Assembly (NCBI RefSeq): GCF_934746965.1
Contig: NZ_CAKVFS010000003.1
Coordinates: 170,521-234,520, forward strand
Direction: 5' to 3'
Length of the DNA stretch: 64,000 nt
From: an uncultured Methanobrevibacter sp.
Lineage (GTDB): Archaea; Methanobacteriota; Methanobacteria; Methanobacteriales; Methanobacteriaceae
In this document: positions 1 through 8,777 of the stretch, piece after piece
How positions within the stretch are numbered: the stretch's first letter is position 1
How the letters are laid out: the number at the start of each line of letters is the position of its first letter
The notes under the pieces: model-generated
The model's database searches: none
What the model was told of the DNA's origin: nothing
What the model saw: the letters and a program-made list of their open reading frames with translations, nothing else
Program-made: the position numbers and the translations under genes

Positions 1-939
1 ATGACTGAAATATATTGCTCAAAATGTGGACAAAAAAATGCATTTACTGAAAACTACTGTGTTAAATGTGGAAAAATACTTAGAAAACCTAATGATTATA
101 AAATAGGTGCTAAAATAACCTCATTTGAAGACATGTTTACACAAAAACGCAAAGAGCAATTAGAAGAAATACCATTAACCGATGACATATATGAACTTAT
201 TTTAACTAACATATATGAAATAGGTAAAAAATCTATTAAAAAAGATGGAACAACTGCACTAGAAAAAGTAACTGATGTTGTTGAAGCATATGCAAAATGG
301 TCCTACAAATCCAAAGGTGGTGAACTTGGATTTTACACAGCAAATAATATAAAACTTGATGACAGATTAAATGAATCCTCACAAATAGCTACATTAATTC
401 ATGAACTATCACACCACTTACTTGCTGAAATCTTTGAACAAATACTTATGTATTACTGGAAAGTTAAAAAAACATATGAATTGGAAGTATTCGTCCAATA
501 TGTCCTTGGATCTGGAACTATACGTTTAATGAATGAATACTGTGCACATACAGTTGAAGGAAGATTCATACCACATGGTTACCAAAATTACGGATCATTT
601 AATTCAATACTCGAAGATAAAAAAGATGAATTTGACCATGATATAGTTTTTGTATCTTTAGTTTTAGGAAACACAATAGCTGAAGATTTAATTCATTTAC
701 TAGAACATTTTATTGATGAAAAATTAAGACAAGAAATAAAACAACAATATAATAAAGATCAATTACCACCTAGCTACTCTCAAATAGGAATGGAAACTAC
801 AGACATGTTAGATAGTAAAAGTAGAAATACATTAATAATGGATACATGTATAGCTACATTTGATAAAGCAATGGAAAGTCCGGACTTTAAAAACATGTTA
901 AATGAATTTTTAGAAACTTTTAAAGCATATAATCAGTGA
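1..939 (+). CDS. Zinc-ribbon protein with HExxH metallopeptidase-like motif
   Basis: A 312-aa protein. Two CxxC knuckles lie at residues 6-9 and 20-23 and form an N-terminal zinc ribbon. Further on, residues 134-138 read HELSH, the zincin HExxH zinc-binding motif, in a helical context. A conserved-looking NEYCAH segment near residue 178 could supply a third ligand. This suggests a cytoplasmic zinc-dependent peptidase-like domain, but I do not recognise the family, and activity is inferred from the motif only. The ATG is the first base of the window. An upstream start cannot be excluded, although a zinc ribbon at the very N-terminus is what many neighbours have. Its stop overlaps the convergent gene ending at 933 by 7 bases. 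Confidence 0.7.
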   Translation: MTEIYCSKCGQKNAFTENYCVKCGKILRKPNDYKIGAKITSFEDMFTQKRKEQLEEIPLTDDIYELILTNIYEIGKKSIKKDGTTALEKVTDVVEAYAKWSYKSKGGELGFYTANNIKLDDRLNESSQIATLIHELSHHLLAEIFEQILMYYWKVKKTYELEVFVQYVLGSGTIRLMNEYCAHTVEGRFIPHGYQNYGSFNSILEDKKDEFDHDIVFVSLVLGNTIAEDLIHLLEHFIDEKLRQEIKQQYNKDQLPPSYSQIGMETTDMLDSKSRNTLIMDTCIATFDKAMESPDFKNMLNEFLETFKAYNQ

Positions 940-1334
940 ATATTATTTAAATCTTCACCATTAAATGCTAAAATTAATTTTTTAAACATACTATTCTTTG
1001 AAACAGCAAAAGAAGGTATTTTAACATCATTTAATGCTTCATTAAATATTTCTTGAAGTTCATCTAATTCTAATTTTAAACTAGCTATTAATTCATTTCT
1101 ACTTTTATTAAAATCAGGATTAAAACTAGTATTAAAATAATCATTATATCCATCGGAAATCCAATTATTAATTTCTAAAATAAAATATTGTAAATGCAGT
1201 TTAAGTAATTTTAAATCACTAATATTTCCAACAGATGCATTAATAAGATGACCTATAACAGTTTTATATTGATGCCATTGTTTATTTTCAATATATTCAT
1301 TAATAAGGCTAATAATATCCATATAAAACATCAT
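933..1334 (-). CDS. Hypothetical protein, acidic, helical
   Basis: A 133-aa protein of unknown function. It is rich in Leu, Ile, Asn and Glu, looks all-helical, and has no signal peptide, membrane segment or cysteine motif. It overlaps the end of the upstream zinc-ribbon/SAP gene by 26 bases, so the two are probably co-transcribed and translationally coupled. The start may be the ATG at 1334 or the in-frame ATG at 1322; neither has a clear ribosome binding site. The overlap makes a role alongside the SAP protein likely, but no function can be given. Confidence 0.6.
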   Translation of the reverse strand: MMFYMDIISLINEYIENKQWHQYKTVIGHLINASVGNISDLKLLKLHLQYFILEINNWISDGYNDYFNTSFNPDFNKSRNELIASLKLELDELQEIFNEALNDVKIPSFAVSKNSMFKKLILAFNGEDLNNIH

Positions 1335-2259
1335 AAATTGAATCTGTTATTTTAGCTTTCTTAAATAATGATTCATATTTTTTAAGAAGGAAAAATTTTT
1401 CTAAATTATGTTCATTATAATAAACAAGATAATTATTTTCTTTTAAAAAATCATTAGCTTCCTGTGTTAATATATAAGTATTATTTTTAAATTCCTTACT
1501 AATTTCATCATCTGATAAATTTTCAGATATTCTTTTAATTAATTCTTCTTTCTTACCAGAAACTTTTAAATTATATTTTTTTAAAACATTTTTAATATCT
1601 GAAACTTTATAATTAACAATACTATAAGCAGGATTGCCAGGCATTATAAAATTATCTTTAATAGCTTGTTCTTTTAATTTAAAACCATCAACATCATTAA
1701 ATATTTGAAGACTAATTTCTCCAGGATGTTTTTCTAAATATTTTAAAAAACAAACATAAGCATATTTAAAATCAAGAGAATACTTTTCATATAATTTAGC
1801 ACAATATATTTCATCTAAATTTAAATCATCTTCCTCTTTTGATTGTTTAATAGTAATTGTCTGATTATTTTTAGATCCACATTTATAACAAAAATCATCA
1901 GTTACAAAAAGTTGACTTTGACAATTAGGACAATTAGTTCTATTATTGGCCTGATTTAAAAGAAAAACAACTTCTTTTTTAGCCAATAACTCCTTAGATA
2001 ATAATACTGGCTTTTTCATCTTTGAAGCTACTTGTTTTAAAAGATAATTTAATCTAATTGGAATGGCCTCTAAACAACACTCTCCAGTACTTATTTCAGT
2101 TTTAATTTGACTAATAACAATATTAGCTTCCTTAACTGTTAAATTTAATGATTTTAATTTATCCATAAATTCCTGGGAAAAATAATCTCCACCAGTAAGT
2201 TCACGTAATTTATTTTCTTCAGGAGTATAATTAGAAGTCATTGAAATCAATTTTGTCAT
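1309..2259 (-). CDS. Zinc-ribbon and SAP-domain protein
   Basis: A 316-aa protein. A central zinc ribbon (CPNCQ then CYKCG, around residues 114-129) is followed by a SAP-like motif around residues 215-245 (VSDIKNVLKKYNLKVSGKKEE), the helix-extended loop-helix DNA-binding module. The N-terminal 100 residues are helical. SAP domains usually bind AT-rich DNA, so a DNA-associated cytoplasmic role is plausible. The enzymatic role, if any, is unknown. It overlaps the downstream 133-aa gene by 26 bases, making a two-gene operon. An alternative start is the internal ATG seven codons in. Confidence 0.65.
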   Translation of the reverse strand: MTKLISMTSNYTPEENKLRELTGGDYFSQEFMDKLKSLNLTVKEANIVISQIKTEISTGECCLEAIPIRLNYLLKQVASKMKKPVLLSKELLAKKEVVFLLNQANNRTNCPNCQSQLFVTDDFCYKCGSKNNQTITIKQSKEEDDLNLDEIYCAKLYEKYSLDFKYAYVCFLKYLEKHPGEISLQIFNDVDGFKLKEQAIKDNFIMPGNPAYSIVNYKVSDIKNVLKKYNLKVSGKKEELIKRISENLSDDEISKEFKNNTYILTQEANDFLKENNYLVYYNEHNLEKFFLLKKYESLFKKAKITDSIYDVLYGYY

Positions 2260-2276
2260 TAATATTAATTAAATAT

Positions 2277-2435
2277 TTAGAAAAGATAACCATTATAAAT
2301 AAGAAATATGAAAACAGCTATTAAAATTATAAAGTTTAAATAAGTACTTGTATCTTTAACTTTCTTTTTTAATAAGATAGCACAATATAAGATTATTGTT
2401 AAAATGTAAATTATCCCAATAATTAACTTAAACAT
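2277..2435 (-). CDS. Small two-helix membrane protein
   Basis: A 52-aa protein. The ATG at 2435 is preceded by a strong ribosome binding site (AGGAGAGATT directly before the start on the minus strand). Residues 4-22 and 35-50 form two hydrophobic membrane helices separated by a basic loop (LKKKVKD), giving a hairpin membrane protein. Function is unknown. It lies just upstream of the zinc-ribbon/SAP gene on the same strand and may be the first gene of that operon. The good Shine-Dalgarno and intact hydrophobic segments argue that it is a real gene despite its size. Confidence 0.5.
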   Translation of the reverse strand: MFKLIIGIIYILTIILYCAILLKKKVKDTSTYLNFIILIAVFIFLIYNGYLF

Positions 2436-2869
2436 AATCTCTCCTAAAATAATTTTAGTATTTGAAAATATTTAAGTGTATTTATATTAAATTACTTTCT
2501 ATTATATGCAATAGCTAACAACCAATATTGGAGGTACAAAAAACATAAATAATAACTGTAATTACAGTAATTGAAATACTATTAATAAAAATTTTTTCTG
2601 ACTTAAATCCAAGAAGAAAACCTGCTATAAATAAACAAAAAATTAATAAAATTCCACTTGAAGAGCATATTGCGAACTAACATTTCAAAAAATTCTTCTT
2701 TTTTAATTGAAAATGTATTATATTAATATTGTTATTAAAACTGTATATAAATTAATATTTTATTAATAATATAATATTTAAATATTTATTTTAAACTAAT
2801 AATAATCTTATTATATCTTTTCAATAATATATACAAACTTATAACCTAATAAATAATTAAATAATACAT
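2436..2869 (+). other. Intergenic region with degraded membrane-protein remnant and promoter of 2870
   Basis: No intact gene is visible. On the minus strand at about 2530-2690, two overlapping short frames together encode a two-helix hydrophobic peptide (GILLIFCLFIAGFLLGF, then SISITVITVII). No single frame has both a start and the hydrophobic segments, so it looks like a decayed small membrane-protein gene. The right-hand part is extremely AT-rich. A TATA-like run (ataatatatac, about 2825-2835) lies some 40 bases before the start at 2870 and is a candidate promoter. Confidence 0.35.
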
Positions 2870-3151
2870 ATGAAGAAAAAAGAACTTTATTCAGCTATTG
2901 GATTTATAAAAATATCAACAACACGTCAAAAAATATTAAAATGTTTGGAAGATAATTATATGTTACCTTCTGAAATTGCATCAAAAACAGATTTAGGAAC
3001 TACACAAGTATCTAATGCACTTTCAGATTTAAAAAATAAAAAACTAGTTGAATGTATTAATGAAGAAGACAAAAAAGGAAGAATTTACGAAGTAACAAAA
3101 CTCGGAAAAGAAGTTTTAACTCATTTAAAAAATGATAAAATCATAATTTAG
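2870..3151 (+). CDS. Winged-helix transcriptional regulator
   Basis: A 93-aa single-domain winged-helix DNA-binding protein. Residues 16-30 form helix 1 (TTRQKILKCLEDN). The helix-turn-helix follows as LPSEIASKTDLGTTQVSNALSDL, and the wing as GRIYEVTKLGKEVL. It resembles the 95-aa regulator at 35153-35440 over its whole length, sharing VSN.L.DLK, CINE and KGR.Y..T..G.EVL, so the two are paralogues. Single-domain regulators of this kind usually act as dimeric repressors or activators. There is no ligand domain, so the signal is unknown. The targets could be the neighbouring accessory genes. Confidence 0.8.
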   Translation: MKKKELYSAIGFIKISTTRQKILKCLEDNYMLPSEIASKTDLGTTQVSNALSDLKNKKLVECINEEDKKGRIYEVTKLGKEVLTHLKNDKIII

Positions 3152-3330
3152 ATTAATTATCTAATACTGCACTATAATATTAAATTATAAAAAATAATGC
3201 TGCTGAATTTACCAAGTTCTATTTTTCCAAAAAATCTAAACTTAATTTGATTTTTATTATCATATCTTTAAATAATAATTAATTGTAAAAAAAAGTTAAG
3301 AGAGAGTTATAAAAAAATAAAAATATTAAT

Positions 3331-3930
3331 TTAAGTCTCATAAACCAATGCCGCAACAAAGTATAGTATAGCTGTAATTATTAATCCTATTACTATGCCA
3401 AATAAATAAATTGATGCAAATAAATTGAAAGAATTAGCAAGTTCATTAGCATAATTTGTAGTTGTAGAGCTTATTAATGTAGGTATTAATGGAACAGCTA
3501 ATATTACTATTAACGCACACATCCAATTAATGTATACTTAGCAGTTTTAAGTTTTTTATAGATTAATATTAATGAATTGCTAATATTGCTACAATAACAA
3601 GAATAATAACTTCTATTAATCCTATTGTATATATTTGGTTTAATGAGTTTAAAGTCATTTGTGAAATACTATCATATGATCCAGAAAAATCATAATTGCT
3701 TAAATAATTATTATAAGTAGTTATAGTGTCTGTATAACTGCTTATTTGGCTTTGTATATAATTTAATGATTCTATTCCCTTAATTACAAATATACTAGTA
3801 GAAAATAGTCCCAAAATAGTTAAAATTATTGATGCTATATTACTCTTTTAGTAACATCAAATTGATGTCCACAGTTAATACAAAAAATACTATCATTATC
3901 ATTTTCATGTTGGCATTTAGGACATATCAT
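3331..3930 (-). pseudogene. Broken zinc-ribbon membrane protein (at least two frameshifts)
   Basis: Three consecutive minus-strand frames read as one protein. From 3930 a short frame encodes an N-terminal zinc ribbon (MICPKC, then FCINCGHQF) and stops after VTKRVI. A second frame (to 3569) continues with a membrane helix (SNIASIILTILGLF), a polar Ser/Tyr-rich outer segment and a second helix (IEVIILVIVAILAIH). A third frame (3522-3331) carries two more helices. The order ribbon, helix, outer loop, helices matches intact neighbours such as the genes at 4334 and 7686. I infer an inactivated zinc-ribbon membrane protein. The alternative is three separate tiny genes, less likely because the first has only a ribbon. 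Homopolymer errors in the assembly could also explain it. Confidence 0.6.
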
Positions 3931-4005
3931 AATATACATCTCTTTATATACTCTTTTTTCATTTTAAAAAATGTAGTAAAATTTTATTTATTTAAATTAT
4001 AAATT

Positions 4006-4161
4006 TCACCCCATAGGTGCTAAAATCATGTTTGAAACTTGCCAAAGAATAATTAAAGTTATAACAGTTAATAAAAACCATTTAATCCATTCTTCGAGTT
4101 TATTTAATTCATCAACAAAGTACTTGGTTTTATCTTTGAATTGTTTCATTTTACTAAACAT
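4006..4161 (-). CDS. Small single-helix membrane protein
   Basis: A 51-aa protein beginning MFSKMKQFKD. A basic, charged N-terminal half (about residues 1-28) is followed by one hydrophobic helix (FLLTVITLIILW, about residues 29-40) and a short tail ending APMG. An AAAAGGA element lies immediately before the ATG. The in-frame stretch upstream is open for about 50 bases without a standard start. It is probably a small membrane-anchored cytoplasmic peptide. Function is unknown. Confidence 0.4.
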   Translation of the reverse strand: MFSKMKQFKDKTKYFVDELNKLEEWIKWFLLTVITLIILWQVSNMILAPMG

Positions 4162-4333
4162 TCCTTTTATAATATCAAGTTTTTTATTTACAATTTTATA
4201 AAAAAATTTACTTTTGTTCTATCTTTAAAAAAAGTTTCTTATTATAATTATTATTTTGTAAAACATACTATATAAAGATTGTGTATAAAAAGATTTTACT
4301 ATATTCAAAAAAAGTTAAATGATGGTAATAAAT

Positions 4334-4711
4334 TTATAAAACATTAGCAAAATATAAATAGCTAATAAATACCACTACAATAGATATAATAAATATAATT
4401 ACTCCATGTTTATGAACATCTTCGTTTTTTTGGGTTACTAAGTAAAAACCAGCAACAATAGCTGCTAAAGGAACTAAAAAAGAAAAAATATATCCAATTA
4501 CAATAGCTACACTGTGGTTATCATTTGCTTCTTCATCTAAATATTTACCACATTTTGGACATTTTGTAACTCCTGGTGGAGTGTTTGAACCACAATAGCT
4601 ACAATAACCTACTGTTGGATAACTATTAGTTTCAGGGAATTTAGCTCCACATTTTTGGCAAAATTTTGTATTGTTTTTTACTTCACTACCACATTTTGGA
4701 CAATATTTCAT
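4334..4711 (-). CDS. Double zinc-ribbon membrane protein
   Basis: A 125-aa protein with two complete zinc ribbons in the cytoplasmic N-terminal half: CPKCG at residue 4 with CQKCG at 18, and CSYCG at 37 with CPKCG at 51. Two transmembrane helices follow at about residues 70-90 and 103-121. It starts 2 bases after the stop of the 242-aa zinc-ribbon membrane gene on the same strand, so the two form an operon. Proteins with this architecture are common in Methanobrevibacter and remain uncharacterised. The ribbons may mediate protein-protein contact at the membrane. Confidence 0.7.
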   Translation of the reverse strand: MKYCPKCGSEVKNNTKFCQKCGAKFPETNSYPTVGYCSYCGSNTPPGVTKCPKCGKYLDEEANDNHSVAIVIGYIFSFLVPLAAIVAGFYLVTQKNEDVHKHGVIIFIISIVVVFISYLYFANVL

Positions 4712-4713
4712 TT

Positions 4714-5442
4714 TTAATCTTTAAGTTTATTTCCACATTCTGGACAGAATTTTGAATCATTACTAATTTTATGAGTACAATTAGGACAATAAAATGTCTT
4801 TTTATCATCAGATTCAGTTTCATTGTTTTTTTCTTCATTAGTTTTTGAAGTGTCTTTTTTAGAATCTTCTTTCATTTTATGGCCACATTCTAAACAAAAC
4901 TCATCATCTTCATCTAACTTCGTACCACATTCTGGACAATATATAAAATTAAATTTGTGATTACATTCAGGACAAAGTACACTTTCAGAATTTACTTCAA
5001 CACCACATTCTGGACATACAACTGTAGGTAATTTACTTAATTTAAAATTTAATGAACCTAATGGGTTAATATGTAAATAATTGTCACGAATATAATTAAC
5101 AACAATAGTTACAGCAATACATATTCCTGCAAATTGGTATGTTAAAAAGCTTGAATCCATAGCTATTTTTAATGTACTTGTAAATAATAAATGCATAGAT
5201 ACATATGAACCAAAAAATGCAAAAACAGCATTTGTAATAATTAAATCTAAGTTATTTTCAAAAATATCTACTTTTGTAAATAAAAACCCATAAATCACTC
5301 CTAAAATAATGAAACCACTATATATTTCAATACCATTAATTGAATACATTGTAACATATAATGTGCTAGTTATAATAATTCCTATTATTAGTGCTACTAC
5401 AGCATTTTTAACAATATTTCCTATATATTCATCTTGATTCAA
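4714..5442 (-). CDS. Four-helix membrane protein with three C-terminal zinc ribbons
   Basis: A 242-aa protein. The N-terminal 120 residues contain four hydrophobic helices (about 12-33, 40-56, 65-88 and 97-117). The cytoplasmic tail carries three zinc ribbons at residues 143-160, 169-186 and 218-236, each with paired CPECG/CLECG-type knuckles. An acidic, low-complexity Lys/Glu/Asn linker separates ribbons two and three. The order, membrane domain first and ribbons last, is the reverse of the downstream 125-aa protein, to which it is tightly linked with a 2-base gap. Function is unknown. The pair may form a membrane complex. Confidence 0.7.
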   Translation of the reverse strand: MNQDEYIGNIVKNAVVALIIGIIITSTLYVTMYSINGIEIYSGFIILGVIYGFLFTKVDIFENNLDLIITNAVFAFFGSYVSMHLLFTSTLKIAMDSSFLTYQFAGICIAVTIVVNYIRDNYLHINPLGSLNFKLSKLPTVVCPECGVEVNSESVLCPECNHKFNFIYCPECGTKLDEDDEFCLECGHKMKEDSKKDTSKTNEEKNNETESDDKKTFYCPNCTHKISNDSKFCPECGNKLKD

Positions 5443-5574
5443 TAAAACACTCCCATTTTTATATTCACTTATTATTTTTATTTAAACTAGTATTTAAAAT
5501 ATGTATAAAATAGAATTACTTTTCAACTACTCTTGGTGTAACTATTTAACAGTATTAACAATAAATATATATTT

Positions 5575-7380
5575 ATGGATTTTTGTAGTGAATGTGGAGC
5601 AATGATATTAAAGGGCAATAAATGTCTGATGTGTGGATATATAAATACTTCTAAAAGAGAGTATAAAAAACCACATTCATCTAAAATTAATAAAACATTC
5701 ACAAAAAATATAACTATAGAACCTAAAAAAATAGCTAGTATAAATGGGAAATACTTAAAAGAAGATTTTAAAAGTATTGATGATTTAGATTTAAAAACCA
5801 AAACTGAATTATTTAATAATGAGGATTTTTTTAAAACAGTTAACAGTGAACCATTAGACATGCAGCAAAAAATAGCTTGTGTTTTAGATTCAAAAAATGT
5901 TCAAATTATTGCTGGAGCAGGAACTGGTAAAACATTTACATTAATAGCTAAAATAAAATATTTAATAGCTAAAAAGAATGTTAAACCTAGAGATATTTTA
6001 TGCTTATCATTTTCAAATACTGCAGTGAAAGATTTAAAATCAAAACTTCCAGAAAACGTAGAAGTAAGAACATTTCACAGTTTAGGTAGATTTATTATAA
6101 AACAACATCATAATGTTTCTGTTATTGAAAATAATGAAATATTAACTATAATTGATGATTATCTAAATCAGGCTGATTTATCCATATTAAAAGATATACT
6201 TGATTTTTGTGATTCTTATTTTTTAAATATTGATAGTTATATTGTAAGAAAAAATGATAGAAAAGAGCTTTTAAATGAATTAAAAGAAGCTTTCAGTAAA
6301 GTAGGTTTTAAAGCATTACTTGGAGAATTTGTTAACTTATTTAAAGGAAACAATTATACAAAAGATCATTTTAATTATTTTAAAAGTATTAATGATGATT
6401 GGAATCATGATATATTTCTTAAAATTGCTGATGATTTTTACAGTTATTATCAAGAATATTTAGACATGCACAACCAAATAGATTTTAATGATATGATAAA
6501 TGAATCTAGTAAATTAATTAAAAAACATGGAATTAAAAAATCTTATAAGTATATACTAGTTGATGAATATCAAGATACTTCTTATACAAATTATAGTTTA
6601 ATTAAAGCCCTTCAAGAAAAAACAAATGCTCATTTAACTGTAGTAGGTGATGACTGGCAATCAATATATGGATTTAGAGGAACCAATATAAACTTTTTTA
6701 CAGATTTTGAAGAGTATTTCGAAAATCCAAAAAGAATATTCATTGAAGAAACTTACAGAAACCCACAAGAGTTAATTGATATAGCTGGTAAATTTATCAT
6801 GAAAAATTCTAAACAAATTAAAAAATCTCTTAAATCTACAAAAAACTTAAAACATCCAGTTAAAATAATTTATCCTCATAAAAATCCAAATCAAAAAAGA
6901 GAAATGATTTATAAATTAATTAAAGATTTATCTAAAAAATCTGAAGATGTACTGATATTAGGTAGAGCAAATAAAAACATAGATCAGTTTATTAAACATA
7001 AAAACCTAACTAAAAAAGGTAATTTAAGAAAAGATAAATTTTTACGTATTTTAGATAAAACAGATTCATCAATGAATAATGTGTTTTATAGAACTCTACA
7101 TTCATCTAAAGGTCTTGAAGCAGATAATGTAATTATAATTAACATGGTTGATGATTATTTGGGTTTTCCAAGTAAAATAAAGACGCATAGCGTGTTAAAC
7201 TATGTAAATAAAAGAAATCATGATTATAAATATTCCGAAGAACGCAGGTTATTTTATGTTGGATTAACAAGATCAAAAAATAATGTTTATTTAATAAGTG
7301 ATAAGGATAGTCCTTCAGAATTTATTGAAGAACTAATAGATGATAATCCTGAAAACTTAGAAATAATTGAATATAATTAA
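5575..7380 (+). CDS. UvrD/Rep-type superfamily I helicase with N-terminal zinc ribbon
   Basis: A 601-aa ATP-dependent DNA helicase of the UvrD/Rep/PcrA type. Visible motifs are Walker A AGAGTGKT (113-120), motif Ia TFHSLGRF (about 165), Walker B DEYQDT (330-335), motif III VVGDDWQSIYGFRG (357-370), motif IV EETYRNP, motif V LHSSKGLEADNV and motif VI RRLFYVGLTRSK. An unusual feature is the extra zinc ribbon at residues 4-20 (CSECG/CLMCG) ahead of a charged linker. It is slightly short for UvrD (about 700 aa), with reduced 1B/2B regions. It likely unwinds DNA in repair. It sits among accessory zinc-ribbon genes, so a defence role is possible but not shown. Its last 24 bases overlap the convergent DUF2085 gene. 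Confidence 0.85.
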   Translation: MDFCSECGAMILKGNKCLMCGYINTSKREYKKPHSSKINKTFTKNITIEPKKIASINGKYLKEDFKSIDDLDLKTKTELFNNEDFFKTVNSEPLDMQQKIACVLDSKNVQIIAGAGTGKTFTLIAKIKYLIAKKNVKPRDILCLSFSNTAVKDLKSKLPENVEVRTFHSLGRFIIKQHHNVSVIENNEILTIIDDYLNQADLSILKDILDFCDSYFLNIDSYIVRKNDRKELLNELKEAFSKVGFKALLGEFVNLFKGNNYTKDHFNYFKSINDDWNHDIFLKIADDFYSYYQEYLDMHNQIDFNDMINESSKLIKKHGIKKSYKYILVDEYQDTSYTNYSLIKALQEKTNAHLTVVGDDWQSIYGFRGTNINFFTDFEEYFENPKRIFIEETYRNPQELIDIAGKFIMKNSKQIKKSLKSTKNLKHPVKIIYPHKNPNQKREMIYKLIKDLSKKSEDVLILGRANKNIDQFIKHKNLTKKGNLRKDKFLRILDKTDSSMNNVFYRTLHSSKGLEADNVIIINMVDDYLGFPSKIKTHSVLNYVNKRNHDYKYSEERRLFYVGLTRSKNNVYLISDKDSPSEFIEELIDDNPENLEIIEYN

Positions 7381-7671
7381 TTCTACTTTAAAAACAACAA
7401 AAGGCATTGAAAATCCACATAATAAACCAGTAACTAATCTTAAAGTGTTATTACTTACTCTTAAACCATAATATTGTGTAGTTCCATCAATAATCAAAGG
7501 AATGAAACCTATAACAAACAATAAATTTGGTTGAGTTAACATAGCTATTATAAATCCAAAAATAGCCCCAATAGTAATTCCCGTACATCTACTACAAACT
7601 GGGAACTGTTTTTGTTTATAAAAAAATGATCTTTCTGGTTTTTGATGGCACAAATATTTACATATATTCAT
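7357..7671 (-). CDS. DUF2085 small membrane protein
   Basis: A 104-aa protein starting MNICKYLCHQKPERSFF. The family signature is visible: CHQ near the N-terminus followed by FPVCSRCTGI at about residues 26-35, then three hydrophobic helices. DUF2085 proteins are small membrane proteins with conserved Cys/His of unknown function. I chose the ATG at 7671. The longer frame to 7755 would run into the neighbouring zinc-ribbon gene and adds residues not typical of the family. The 3' end overlaps the convergent helicase gene by 24 bases. Confidence 0.7.
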   Translation of the reverse strand: MNICKYLCHQKPERSFFYKQKQFPVCSRCTGITIGAIFGFIIAMLTQPNLLFVIGFIPLIIDGTTQYYGLRVSNNTLRLVTGLLCGFSMPFVVFKVELIIFNYF

Positions 7672-7685
7672 AACATACTTATAAA

Positions 7686-8009
7686 TCAAAATATCAATCC
7701 TATAATATATAATATTATTACAATAAGTACAAGTAAACCACAACAACTCCAACAACTACTATCATCTGAACTATTACCGCTTGTTTGTGAATTTGATGTA
7801 TAAGTTGAAACTGAATGAGGATTACAACCACAATATGGACAAATTTTTAAATTACTATCTATTGATTTTCCACAACTATTACATGTTATTTTTGGACTAT
7901 CTTGAACTATTGTGGCTTTTTTAACTTCAATTTCTAATTTAGTACCACATTTTCTGCAAAATTTTTCATTATCTGTTTGAGATTCTGCTCCATAGTTTGG
8001 ACATTTCAT
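7686..8009 (-). CDS. Zinc-ribbon protein with C-terminal membrane anchor
   Basis: A 107-aa protein with two ribbons followed by a Ser/Thr-rich linker and a single C-terminal hydrophobic helix (GLLVLIVIILYIIGLIF), so it is tail-anchored with the ribbons probably cytoplasmic. The first ribbon is degenerate: CPNYG replaces the usual CPNCG, leaving one Cys missing before FCRKCG. The second (CNSCG, CPYCG) is complete. A WSCCG cluster sits just before the helix. It is followed 14 bases later by the DUF2085 gene on the same strand. Function is unknown. Confidence 0.65.
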   Translation of the reverse strand: MKCPNYGAESQTDNEKFCRKCGTKLEIEVKKATIVQDSPKITCNSCGKSIDSNLKICPYCGCNPHSVSTYTSNSQTSGNSSDDSSCWSCCGLLVLIVIILYIIGLIF

Positions 8010-8077
8010 TTAAAAAACCTCATTTATAAATTATAAATTAATATTTTTATTAGAAGTTATATTTTTTATCATAACTC

Positions 8078-8491
8078 TTAACCAGTTGGTAATACTTGAC
8101 TTCTACCATCACCATAATAAACTCTTGCATTTCCATCACTTAAATATTCATGAGCTACAATATTATCATCATCAGAATAATGATTATGTGTATTTTTATA
8201 ATGTCTTGCTTGTGCTTGAACATCTTCACTGTATGTACTAAATGGATCATCTTCTTGATTTGATGATGTGGATTCTTTATTTTTATCTCCAGCATTAGTA
8301 ATTTTATCAACATTATCATTAACTGTAGTTTTAGCACTTTCATTAATTGTATCATTAATATTTGCAGTATTATTTACAGTAATAGATTCATTTCCACTAT
8401 TATTACTTAATGCTATACTAAATCCATAAATCACTACAGAACTAGCTATTATTATTAAAACAACTAATATTAAATATATTTTTTTAACCAT
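8078..8491 (-). CDS. Membrane-anchored or secreted small protein
   Basis: A 137-aa protein. An N-terminal hydrophobic segment (residues 5-28) serves as a signal anchor. An Asn/Thr/Ser-rich stalk of about 60 residues follows, then a His/Tyr/Asp-rich C-terminal domain (HYKNTHNHYSDDD ... ARVYYGDGRSQVLPTG). The layout parallels the 140-aa protein at 12728-13150: anchor, Ser/Asn stalk, then an Asp/Tyr/Gly-rich tail with a VYYGDG-like or INYDDGYY-like strand. The two may be distant paralogues. It is probably exposed outside the cell, and its function is unknown. Confidence 0.6.
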   Translation of the reverse strand: MVKKIYLILVVLIIIASSVVIYGFSIALSNNSGNESITVNNTANINDTINESAKTTVNDNVDKITNAGDKNKESTSSNQEDDPFSTYSEDVQAQARHYKNTHNHYSDDDNIVAHEYLSDGNARVYYGDGRSQVLPTG

Positions 8492-8618
8492 TTTATCATT
8501 ACTATCATTATGTGTTTAATTTTAAAAATTTTCTTTTATTGCCATACAATTAATAAATAAAGTAATTTATTATTTTTATATGATAATCATTTAATGAATA
8601 ATACTCATATTTTTGTTT

Positions 8619-8777
8619 TTAATAGATATTTAGTATAATTGATATTAAATTTATAATTATTAAAATTAAAATCACAATATTCAATTTGAATGCTAATTCA
8701 GCTCTTTTTTTATAGTTTCTTATTAAAATCAAATTTATTAAAAGTAATATAGTAATTATAATATCTAATATTAACAT
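8619..8777 (-). CDS. Small two-helix membrane protein
   Basis: A 52-aa hydrophobic protein starting MLILDIIITILLL. Two membrane helices are joined by a short basic turn (RNYKKRAE). I chose the ATG at 8777 because GGTGG lies 7 bases upstream, matching the archaeal anti-Shine-Dalgarno. The longer frame from 8813 would place this site inside the coding region. The layout is like the 52-aa gene at 2277-2435. Function is unknown. Confidence 0.45.
   Translation of the reverse strand: MLILDIIITILLLINLILIRNYKKRAELAFKLNIVILILIIINLISIILNIY

Noticed and set aside
5523..5861. Minus-strand hydrophobic open frame of 112 codons
   Set aside because: It lies opposite the start of the UvrD-type helicase, whose motifs are clear, so it is a shadow.
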